Assembly: GCA_051000715.1 (NCBI GenBank)
Contig: JBPCOB010000156.1
Span: 1 to 6,937, forward strand
Direction: 5' to 3'
Source of the DNA: JBPCOB01 sp051000715
GTDB lineage: Bacteria; Actinomycetota; Actinomycetes; JALYNC01
Length of the DNA stretch: 6,937 bases
Shown here: in pieces, positions 1 through 6,518 of the stretch
How the letters are laid out: each line of letters opens with the position of its first letter
Numbering within the stretch: position 1 is the first letter of the stretch
The notes under the pieces: generated by a model
Told to the model about the DNA's origin: nothing
Seen by the model: only the letters and a program-made list of their open reading frames with translations
Database searches by the model: none
Program-made: the position numbers and the translations under genes

Positions 1-1029
1 CACCTGCACCTCGGGGGAGTGGATGTAGATCCAGTTGTCGGGAAAGCCTGCGCTCTCCGGCACGACGAGGGCGACGGTGAGGAAGTCGCGGTACCGCAGC
101 CCATCTGCCGCGGCCAGCACCTCGGCCGGCGGCGGCGGATCGAGCGCGCGCACCAGCGAGGAGAAGGGCATGGAGGAGATGACCTCCTCCGCGGCGTACA
201 GCTGCTCGGCTCCGACGTCGGTGCGGCGACCGTCCGGCGCCCCCGCGCCGGCGCCATACCCACCGGTCACCACCGTGCGTACGGCGGTGGCGCCGCTGCC
301 CGGCGTCCAGTGCACGGTGCGCACCTTCTCCTCGAGCCGGATCGCGCCGCCCGCTTCGGTGATCTTCCGCGCGGCCGTCTCCCACATCATCCCCGGCCCG
401 TACTTCGGGTACTGGAACTCCTCGATCAGCGAGGTGATGTCCTTCTGGTTGCGCTTGGGCAGCAGGGCGTTCAGGACCGCGTTGACCAGCGAGAGGTTCT
501 TGATGCGCTGCGCCGCGAAGTCGGCCGGCAGCTTGTTGACCGGCACCCCCCACAGCTTCTCGTTGTAGGTCTGGAAGAAGTGCTCGTACAGCCGCCGGCC
601 GAAACGGGCCACGATCCAGCCCTCGAGCGTCGTCTGGTCACGCGGCGGTCGCACCCGTGACCAGCCGTAGGACAGCACGCACCGGACCGCCTCAGGCAGG
701 CCGAGGTTGCGTAGCGCGTTCGACGCCTTGAGCGGGTAGTCGTAGAGCTTGCCGCGGTAGAAGATGCGGCTCATGCGGGGCCGGAGCAGGAAGTCCTCGT
801 CCGGCAGGATCTCGTGCCAGAGCGCCTCGACCTCGGGCACCTTGGTGAAGAACCGGTGACCACCGATGTCGAAACGCCAGCCCTCGCGCCGGGCGGTGCG
901 GCTGATGCCGCCCACCATCGCGTCACCCTCGACCACGGTGACGGGTAGGCCACGCTTGACCAGCTGGTACGCCGCTGTCAGGCCGGCCGGTCCGGCCCCG
1001 ATGACGACGATGTTGGGCGGGTCGCTCAT
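1..1029 (-). CDS. FAD-dependent oxidoreductase, amine oxidase / UDP-galactopyranose mutase-like (partial, C-terminus beyond window)
   Basis: This reading frame, translated from the minus strand, starts at the ATG at 1029-1027 and stays open for 343 codons to the window edge, so the C-terminal part is missing. The N-terminus is a classic FAD Rossmann fold: a hydrophobic strand (residues 7-10), GAGPAG at 11-16, and E34 at the end of the second strand, which should bind the ADP ribose. It is followed by VGGISRT at 39-45 and FDIGGHRFF at 53-61, where this family contacts the flavin. FQTYNEKLWGVP (152-163) and NWIYIHSPE (332-340) recall the NAD(P)/FAD oxidoreductases related to UDP-galactopyranose mutase and protoporphyrinogen oxidase. 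No signal peptide is seen, so it is probably cytosolic. The ATG lies six residues before the first strand, as expected, although no clear Shine-Dalgarno sequence precedes it. A glycine-rich stretch at 256-267 looks like a surface loop. Substrate is unknown; a role in envelope glycan or isoprenoid-linked metabolism is only a guess. Confidence 0.95.
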   Translation of the reverse strand, partial: MSDPPNIVVIGAGPAGLTAAYQLVKRGLPVTVVEGDAMVGGISRTARREGWRFDIGGHRFFTKVPEVEALWHEILPDEDFLLRPRMSRIFYRGKLYDYPLKASNALRNLGLPEAVRCVLSYGWSRVRPPRDQTTLEGWIVARFGRRLYEHFFQTYNEKLWGVPVNKLPADFAAQRIKNLSLVNAVLNALLPKRNQKDITSLIEEFQYPKYGPGMMWETAARKITEAGGAIRLEEKVRTVHWTPGSGATAVRTVVTGGYGAGAGAPDGRRTDVGAEQLYAAEEVISSMPFSSLVRALDPPPPAEVLAAADGLRYRDFLTVALVVPESAGFPDNWIYIHSPEVQV

Positions 1030-1322
1030 GCAGCACCAGTGCTTGTCGTCTGTCCCGGTGCCGGCCGCCCGTGGGCAGCCCCGAGTCGGCGTAGGAACAG
1101 CATGACAGTGGTACTGCCCGTCGGCGGGAGCCCGAAGCACTGATCCCTGCGGTCACACACTACGATGCCCAGTCCGGACGCGACCGGGGCGTGGAAATGC
1201 AATGGTCGCGGAGCGAAGACGGCCGACCCTGAACCGGTCGTTATGAATGACTCCCTAATTGTTACTCAAGCGAGACGCCGGCCGGTGTCGCCACCGCCGC
1301 GGTTCGGTCAGCATCTCTCCAT
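1030..1322. promoter_or_regulatory. Divergent intergenic region with probable promoters for both directions
   Basis: No convincing gene lies in these 293 bp between two divergent starts, so both promoters should be here. The stretch at about 1241-1270 is markedly AT-richer than the surroundings. Candidate elements are weak. TACGAT at 1161-1166 (plus) and TAGTGT at 1162-1157 (minus) are overlapping -10-like hexamers with no good -35 partner. On the minus strand, TTGAGT at 1269-1264 lies 18 bases upstream of CATAAC. Four alternating pentamers, CGACC 1181-1185, GGTCG 1204-1208, CGACC 1224-1228 and GGTCG 1236-1240, form inverted pairs, the last pair with a 7-base loop; they could be an operator or chance. 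The plus-strand ATG at 1323 and the minus-strand ATG at 1029 both lack an obvious ribosome binding site. Confidence 0.4.
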
Positions 1323-2564
1323 ATGAGGCCGCGGTTGACGCTCCCGGATCCGGAGCCGCCACCCCGGCCGGCGCGGCTGCGGTTGCTGAGAACCGGCGGT
1401 GTGGTCGTGGTCGCGCTCGGACTGCTGGCGGGACTCGGGTACGGCGCGGTGGCCCTGGTGACGCCGTCCCAACCACCGGGCAGCGTGCCGGTCCGAGCGG
1501 CGGGATTGGCGGCCGGGCCCACCTTCGGTCCGCCGCCGGGAATCGTATTTCTCGACATCAATCACTTGTCGATGACGGGATATCGACCGCCGCTGACCAC
1601 GGTGCTGGTGCCACAGGACTCGTACGCCTTTGCGCCCGACCCGTCCGGCCGGCTGCTCGCCTCCCCGTCGGGCCACATCGTCGATCCGGCTGTGCCAGCA
1701 ACCCAACGGAACCCCCCGATCGACCTTCCGGCCGGCTTCGCGGCCGTCCGGCAACCGTGGGCGGATGACGGCCGCAGCCTGCTGCTGGCCACGACCGACC
1801 GGCTGGTGTTGTGGAACCGCAGCACCGGCGGGCTATCGCCGCTCGGCGCCGGCACGGGGGCAGCTCCCTTCGGTGGCATCCTGGACACAGGCGCGGCGGC
1901 CGACCCGGCACATGCGGCAGCGGTCGTCGTTGTGCCGGGACCGCAGGTGTTCGGCGACTCTGGCCCGATCACCACGAGCGATCGGGTCGAGTATCGACGT
2001 GTCGGCGCCGGCACTCGGGTGCTGCTCACGGCGGCGCGATTTCGGTCGCTCGCCGGACTTCCCCGCTCCAGCGCCGTAGTTCTGTCGGCGAATGTCTCTG
2101 CCAACGGCTATATCGCCGCGAGCGGCTTCGCGCCGGATGCCCGAGGGGGCAACACGCCCAGTTCCGTCGTGGTACTGCGCACGGACGGGCGGGTGGCCGC
2201 GGTGGTCCGCTCCACCGAAGGCCGCAGCTGGTTCGTCAACTCCTGGTCACCGGCCGGGCCCGCGCTGGCGTTGATTGCGAGCGTCAACGATGCCGGCGGC
2301 AATCTGAAAGAGGAGGCGCTCTACCTGCTCGACCTGGACAAGGCGGAACGCCCGGTGAAGGTGGACCTGCCGTTGCCACCGCCCGACTCGAGCGGTCGCA
2401 CCTTTCTCGGCACGGTGAGCTGGTCGCCCGACGGTTCGGCGCTGGTCGCCGGGACGGACCGCGCCTGGTTCGTGGTCGGATTCTCGCCGTACGCCGTGTC
2501 GACGTTCATCGATGTGCGCGGCAACCCGGTCGGCTGGCTCCGGCTGCCTAGCGGCGGCCGATGA
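1323..2564 (+). CDS. Single-pass membrane protein with beta-propeller-like extracytoplasmic domain, ABC operon partner
   Basis: This 413-residue protein has a short proline- and arginine-rich cytoplasmic N-terminus (1-24), one transmembrane helix at about 25-47, and an exterior of about 365 residues. Repeated segments resemble TolB/WD40-type blades: FAPDPSGRLLAS (103-114), QPWADDGRSLLLATTDRLVL (144-163), an SVVVLRTDGRVAAVV strand pair (281-295), VNSWSPAGPALALIAS (305-320) and SWSPDGSALVAG (366-377). The blades are imperfect, so their number is uncertain. There is no cysteine, hence no lipobox; it is a helix-anchored protein, not a lipoprotein. No upstream in-frame start exists before a stop at 1248-1250, so the ATG at 1323 is the earliest possible start. 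It ends 10 bases before the permease gene, which suggests co-transcription and a role with that transporter, perhaps as sensor or binding partner. I cannot name a substrate or a characterised homologue. Topology is inferred from the single helix and the basic residues before it. Confidence 0.9.
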   Translation: MRPRLTLPDPEPPPRPARLRLLRTGGVVVVALGLLAGLGYGAVALVTPSQPPGSVPVRAAGLAAGPTFGPPPGIVFLDINHLSMTGYRPPLTTVLVPQDSYAFAPDPSGRLLASPSGHIVDPAVPATQRNPPIDLPAGFAAVRQPWADDGRSLLLATTDRLVLWNRSTGGLSPLGAGTGAAPFGGILDTGAAADPAHAAAVVVVPGPQVFGDSGPITTSDRVEYRRVGAGTRVLLTAARFRSLAGLPRSSAVVLSANVSANGYIAASGFAPDARGGNTPSSVVVLRTDGRVAAVVRSTEGRSWFVNSWSPAGPALALIASVNDAGGNLKEEALYLLDLDKAERPVKVDLPLPPPDSSGRTFLGTVSWSPDGSALVAGTDRAWFVVGFSPYAVSTFIDVRGNPVGWLRLPSGGR

Positions 2565-2578
2565 GCATCAGCCGATGA
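2561..2578 (+). other. Five-codon mini-ORF linking propeller and permease genes (possible translational relay)
   Basis: ATG at 2561 overlaps the TGA (2562-2564) of the upstream gene in an ATGA, encodes MSISR, and stops at the TGA 2576-2578. That stop overlaps the permease ATG (2575-2577) in a second ATGA. The arrangement could pass terminating ribosomes to the permease start, which has only a weak GATGAG-like sequence as ribosome binding site. The arrangement is directly visible; the coupling function is inference, and chance is possible in so short a stretch. Confidence 0.3.
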
Positions 2579-5500
2579 CCGAGTCGCTGCGGCTGGCGCT
2601 GCGCGGCATCTGGGCGCGCCGCGGCGTCTCCATCGCCATCCTCCTGGTGGCGGTGACGACCATCGCGACCGCGGCCGCCGGTCCCATCTGGCGGCGGGCG
2701 GCGGGCGAGTCCGCGCTGGGTGACCGGCTGTCGCGGGCGAGCGGAATCGCCGTCGCCGTCGAGGCGAGCCTCAGCGGGTCGGTCGCCTCCGCCCCGGCCC
2801 GGCTGTTGGTAACGACGGTCGGCCAGGCCCTCGCGGTCGCCCCCGCGGCGCCGTTCGGCCCCGCCCTGCGGTCCCTGGACAACGACGACGGCCTGGCCGA
2901 CGGGGAGACCCACGCCCGGTTGGCCTGGCGGGAAGGGGCCTGCCAGCACGTCAGGTTGGTCGAGGGTCGCTGCCCGCAGGCCAGCGGGGAGATCATGGTG
3001 AGCCGCCGTAGCGCCGCGGCGGAGCGCTGGAGCGTCGGCGGTCGTGTGCAGCTGCTGGTGCCGGCGCCGGACCGTGCCGGATTCCTGATCAGCGGCTTGT
3101 ACGAGCCCATCGACTCCGGCGAGAGGTACTGGTCGATACAGTCATTTCTCCCGATCGGCACTGTGAAGACGCTGCCCGTCGACACGCTCTTCACCGCTGA
3201 GCGGACGATGAACGACCTTCCGCCGGACGCCACCGTGCGGGCCGTGGTCGAGTTGCCGCTGGACCCGTTGAAGGTGCGGCTGGTCAATGCCGACCCCGTG
3301 CGGGCGACGGTGGCGACATTGCGCAGCCGGGTCGCCGTGCTGTTGCCCAAGGCGCAGGTCGACAGCACGATCGAAACGACCCTGGACGCAGCCCGCAGCG
3401 ACCGCAACAAGCTCGACCTACCGGTGTTCCTCGTGGTGGCGCAGCTGTTCGCCCTGTGCCTGGTGGTGCTGCTCCTCGTGGTCGGCGGCGCGGTCGAGGC
3501 CCGCGGACCCGAGGTGGCGCTGGCGAAGCTGCGCGGGCTGGCCGCCGGCGCCACGCTGGCCTTCGGACTGCTCGAGCTCCTGCTCCTGCTGGTGCTTGCG
3601 CTGCCACTCGGCCTGGCCGCCTCGTGGCTCGCGGTGCGACTCGGGGCGCGGGTCCAGCTGGCAGTCGGGACTCCGGTCGTCGTCACCGCGGATGCGCTCG
3701 GGGCGGCCGCCTTCGCCTTCGTCGTCGCCGGCCTGGCCTGCGCCGCTGCCGCGCGCGGCATGCTGACCAGGCCCGTCCTGGCGGAGCTGCGCAAGACGGC
3801 CCGGCGCCCCGGGCGGGGCAGTGCGCCGCTGGATGTCGCCGTCGGTGCGGTGGCGCTGGCCGGGCTGGCGGAGCTGTCCTTCGGCCGGCTGGCGCCCGGG
3901 CGGCCGGACGTGCTGTCGCTGCTGGCTCCCGGGCTGCTCACCGTCGCGGCGGCCCTGCTCGGCGCCCGGCTGTTCCCGTACGCCGTCCGGCTGTTGCTGC
4001 GCCCGACCCGGGCCGGCCGGCGGATCGGGCTGTTCCTCGCGGTGCGCCAGGTCGCCCGCCGGCCGGCGGCCCTGCGCGCCGTACTCGTCGTCGCCGTCGC
4101 GTTCGGACTGGCCGCGTTCGGCGTCGACGCCTGGTCGGTCGCCAGGGTGAACCGGCACGACCGGGCCCTGGCCGACGTCGGCACCGGCACCGTGCTGCGA
4201 GTGCAGGCTCCTGCCTTTGCCGACCTGACCGGTCTGGTGCGAGCCATCACACCGGACGGGACAGCGATGGCCGTCACTCGCTACCAAGCGCTCAGCGGCA
4301 GCGAGGGCCAACGCAACCTGCTGGCGGTGGACGCCGGCCGGTTCGCCCGAGTCGCGTTCTGGCGTCCCGACTTCGCCGGCATGCCGGTCGGCGAGCTCGC
4401 CAGGCGGCTCACCCCCAGAACCGGGGCACCGATCGAGATCCGCGGGAACGGCCTCGGCATCAGGACCGGGGCCATCGGCTTCGCCCACCCGGTGAGCCTG
4501 GTCGCCGAGGTGCAGCGGGCGGACGGCTTCGTGCGGTCGGAGGACCTCGGCCTACTGACCGGGACGGTGCATCGCGCCGACATCTCCGGCTGTGAGCTGG
4601 CTCCCTGCCGGCTGCGGGCGATCCGCCTCAAGGGAGACTTCGGCCGGCCGGTCGCCGGCTCGGTCGTGGTGACCGGCCTGGAGGATCGGCGTGGCGGGGC
4701 CTGGCGCCCGATCGATGCCGGCCTCGCCATCGCCCGCCGTTGGGGGCCCGCCGATCCCGGCGGCGGTGATCAGATCGAGCAGGCGCAGCCGACCGGGACC
4801 GACCTCAAGGTCACCGTGTCCGCCGCCGCGGAGACGGACGCCCCCGGCATCCAGGTGGCCGACGACGTGCCCACCCCGATACCGGCCGTCGTCACGGCGA
4901 AGACGGGTGCGACCGCAGCCGCGGACCAGGTGCAGGTGCCGGGGCTGGACGGTCAGCAGCTGCCCGTGCGGGCCCTCACCGTGGCGCGGGCGCTGCCCTC
5001 GCTCGGTGACGACGGCGCCATCGTGGACCGGACCTTCGCGTTGCGGGCAACGCAGTTCCAACCCGACTACCTCTCCTACGCCGACGACGAGGTGTGGCTC
5101 GGGCCCGGCGCCCCCGCCGACATGAACCGGCGGCTCGCCAAGGTCGGCGTCCGCGTGCTGGCGGCCGAACGGGCGGCGAACCGGGAAGCCGAGCTCGCCC
5201 GGCAGGCGCCCCAACTCTCGCTGGGGCTGCTGTTCAGCGCCGGCATGGTGGCGGTCCTGCTCGCGGCGGGCGGGGCGGTGCTGATGCTGGTCCTGCTCGG
5301 CCGTCGCCGTCGCTACGAGATGGCCGCGCTGCGCCTGGTGAAGGTCGCGCGCCGCAGCCTGCTCGGCGCACTGCTGGTCGAGCAGGCGCTGCTGCTGGGC
5401 TCCGGCGCGGTGCTGGGAGTGACCGCCGGACTCCTGGGCGGCCGGGTCGCGGTGAAGAGCGTGCCGCTGTACTCCGACAACCCGGCGGCGCCGCCCTATC

Positions 5501-5637
5501 TCTACGGCGCCCGCCCGCTCGATGTCCTGGTCTTCGTCGCCGTGGCGGCCGTGGTCGTCGCGGTGGCGGTTGCGGTGGCGGCCGGCGTACTCCTGCGGCA
5601 CACGGACGCCGAACGGCTGCGCGAGTCCCAGCCATGA
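2575..5637 (+). CDS. ABC transporter permease, duplicated FtsX/MacB type, 10 predicted membrane helices
   Basis: This 1020-residue integral membrane protein is the permease of an ABC system of the FtsX-like family. Predicted helices: TM1 about 17-37, TM2-4 about 282-306, 326-355 and 372-394, TM5-6 about 417-436 and 446-475, TM7 about 501-523, TM8-10 about 881-908, 928-955 and 981-1008. Two large extracytoplasmic domains (about 38-281 and 524-880) sit after TM1 and TM7, and each is followed by an FtsX three-helix unit, giving two fused halves. Basic loops after TM2 (EVALAKLRG, 313-321) and TM8 (RRRYEMAALR, 911-920) are the likely coupling segments for the ATPases. After TM1, AGPIWRRAAGES (35-46) looks typical of actinobacterial members. 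Cysteine pairs C123/C133 and C673/C678 lie outside and may form disulfides. I chose the ATG at 2575 over an in-frame ATG at 2512: the latter lies deep inside the upstream gene and adds 21 non-homologous-looking residues. The stop overlaps the next start by ATGA. Substrate unknown; lipid, peptide or signalling roles all fit the family. Confidence 0.95.
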   Translation: MTESLRLALRGIWARRGVSIAILLVAVTTIATAAAGPIWRRAAGESALGDRLSRASGIAVAVEASLSGSVASAPARLLVTTVGQALAVAPAAPFGPALRSLDNDDGLADGETHARLAWREGACQHVRLVEGRCPQASGEIMVSRRSAAAERWSVGGRVQLLVPAPDRAGFLISGLYEPIDSGERYWSIQSFLPIGTVKTLPVDTLFTAERTMNDLPPDATVRAVVELPLDPLKVRLVNADPVRATVATLRSRVAVLLPKAQVDSTIETTLDAARSDRNKLDLPVFLVVAQLFALCLVVLLLVVGGAVEARGPEVALAKLRGLAAGATLAFGLLELLLLLVLALPLGLAASWLAVRLGARVQLAVGTPVVVTADALGAAAFAFVVAGLACAAAARGMLTRPVLAELRKTARRPGRGSAPLDVAVGAVALAGLAELSFGRLAPGRPDVLSLLAPGLLTVAAALLGARLFPYAVRLLLRPTRAGRRIGLFLAVRQVARRPAALRAVLVVAVAFGLAAFGVDAWSVARVNRHDRALADVGTGTVLRVQAPAFADLTGLVRAITPDGTAMAVTRYQALSGSEGQRNLLAVDAGRFARVAFWRPDFAGMPVGELARRLTPRTGAPIEIRGNGLGIRTGAIGFAHPVSLVAEVQRADGFVRSEDLGLLTGTVHRADISGCELAPCRLRAIRLKGDFGRPVAGSVVVTGLEDRRGGAWRPIDAGLAIARRWGPADPGGGDQIEQAQPTGTDLKVTVSAAAETDAPGIQVADDVPTPIPAVVTAKTGATAAADQVQVPGLDGQQLPVRALTVARALPSLGDDGAIVDRTFALRATQFQPDYLSYADDEVWLGPGAPADMNRRLAKVGVRVLAAERAANREAELARQAPQLSLGLLFSAGMVAVLLAAGGAVLMLVLLGRRRRYEMAALRLVKVARRSLLGALLVEQALLLGSGAVLGVTAGLLGGRVAVKSVPLYSDNPAAPPYLYGARPLDVLVFVAVAAVVVAVAVAVAAGVLLRHTDAERLRESQP

Positions 5638-6518
5638 CCGCCGAAGCCACGGCGACCGATGCCGCCGAGAGCTCCGCTGGCGGGGTGCAGGGCGCCCGCA
5701 TCCGCTGCGACGGGGTGGTCGCCGTCTACCACCTCGACGGGACCGAGGTGGTCGCGCTGCGCGGAGTCGACCTGGCGGTCGAGCCGGCCGAGTCGCTGAC
5801 CCTGCTGGGCCCGTCGGGCTCGGGGAAGTCGACCCTGCTCTCGCTGCTCGCGGGCCTGCTGCGCCCAACCGCCGGCCGGGTGCACCTCGACGGACGCGAC
5901 CTCTCCCGGCTCTCCCAGCGGCAGCTGTTGGACGTGCGGGCGCGCCAGGTGGGCATCGTGCTGCAGAACCCCGGCACCAACCTGCTCGGCTACGCGAGCG
6001 CGACGGAGAACCTGCTGTTCGCCCAGCGGCCCAGCCGCCGGGCCGGTTCGAGCAAACGCCGGCGGGCGGCCGAGCTGCTGGAGGCGGTGGGGCTCACCGC
6101 CGCAGCCGGCCGGCCCGCGCGACTGCTCTCCGGTGGTGAGCAGCAGCGGCTCGCCGTAGCGGCCGCGCTGGCCAACGGGCCGCGGCTGCTCCTCGCCGAC
6201 GAGCCGACCAGCCAGCTCGACGTCGACTCCAGCGCCTCGGTCATCGAGCTGCTGCGGGCGGCCGCCGAGCTGGGGACGACGGTCGTCGTGGTCACCCACG
6301 ACCCGTCGGTCAGCGCCGGGCTGTCCCGGACGGTGACGATCCGGGACGGCCGGGTCGGCAGCGAGGGGCGCGGCGGCCAGGAGTACGTCGTCGTCGGCCG
6401 CGAGGGGGCCGTCCAGCTGCCGGAGGACGTGCTGGACCTGCTGCCGCCCGGCGCTCTGGCGAAGGTGCACCGGCAGGAGAAGGGGATCTTCCTCGAGCGC
6501 AGCGAGGACGCCTCGTGA
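5634..6518 (+). CDS. ABC transporter ATP-binding protein, MacB/LolD-like, with AbrB-like C-terminal tail
   Basis: This 294-residue cytosolic ATPase should power the adjacent permease. All nucleotide-binding motifs are present: A-loop tyrosine Y32, Walker A GPSGSGKST (59-67), Q-loop Q111, signature LSGGEQ (165-170), Walker B LLLADE (185-190) with catalytic E190, D-loop SQLD (193-196) and switch histidine H222. It therefore looks catalytically competent. About 20 variable residues precede the domain. After the usual end of a short LolD-type ATPase (about 240) comes a 54-residue extension; its part at 250-289 (VVGREGAVQLPEDVLDLL, then PPGALAKV and a final IFLER strand) resembles an AbrB/SpoVT swapped-hairpin unit. 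The ATG at 5634 overlaps the permease stop (ATGA), has no good ribosome binding site, and so is probably translationally coupled. An open frame extends in-frame upstream to 5094, but that part is a shadow of the permease. The stop overlaps the next gene's GTG. It is most likely one half of an ATPase heterodimer. Confidence 0.97.
   Translation: MTAEATATDAAESSAGGVQGARIRCDGVVAVYHLDGTEVVALRGVDLAVEPAESLTLLGPSGSGKSTLLSLLAGLLRPTAGRVHLDGRDLSRLSQRQLLDVRARQVGIVLQNPGTNLLGYASATENLLFAQRPSRRAGSSKRRRAAELLEAVGLTAAAGRPARLLSGGEQQRLAVAAALANGPRLLLADEPTSQLDVDSSASVIELLRAAAELGTTVVVVTHDPSVSAGLSRTVTIRDGRVGSEGRGGQEYVVVGREGAVQLPEDVLDLLPPGALAKVHRQEKGIFLERSEDAS
6504..6508 (+). promoter_or_regulatory. Ribosome binding site of second ATPase gene
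   Basis: GAGGA lies six bases before the GTG at 6515 and matches the anti-Shine-Dalgarno sequence well. It is the clearest ribosome binding site in the window, and it supports GTG as the start of the truncated second ATPase. It sits inside the last codons of the first ATPase gene. Confidence 0.6.

Noticed and set aside
19..660. Plus-strand open frames opposite the oxidoreductase (19-660 and 35-568)
   Set aside because: The minus-strand frame encodes a clear FAD Rossmann fold and family motifs throughout. The plus-strand frames are featureless shadows.
783..1029. Possible fragmented or frameshifted oxidoreductase
   Set aside because: The minus-strand frame reads without interruption from the ATG at 1029 to the window edge with motifs in the expected order, so it is truncated only by the window.
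1102..1143. 13-codon ORF (MTVVLPVGGSPKH) preceded by an AGGA sequence on the plus strand
   Set aside because: It has a plausible ribosome binding site and could be a leader peptide, but it is too short to separate from chance. It has no attenuator-like residue run or terminator hairpin after it, and lies about 180 bases before the next gene.
2512..2574. Longer permease start at ATG 2512
   Set aside because: It would overlap the propeller gene by over 50 bases and add a non-membrane, unremarkable N-terminus. The ATG at 2575 gives the short basic lead expected before TM1.
2568..4277. Long antisense open frame (569 codons) opposite the permease, and other long antisense frames across the operon
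   Set aside because: Long open frames on the opposite strand are expected in very GC-rich coding DNA. Their translations are low-complexity, rich in R, S, A, G and P, with no domain pattern, whereas the plus-strand frame has clear helices and FtsX features.
5094..5633. Upstream extension of the first ATPase frame by 180 codons
   Set aside because: It lies wholly inside the permease gene and translates to arginine/glycine-rich sequence without domains. The ATPase domain begins normally from the ATG at 5634, which has an ATGA overlap.
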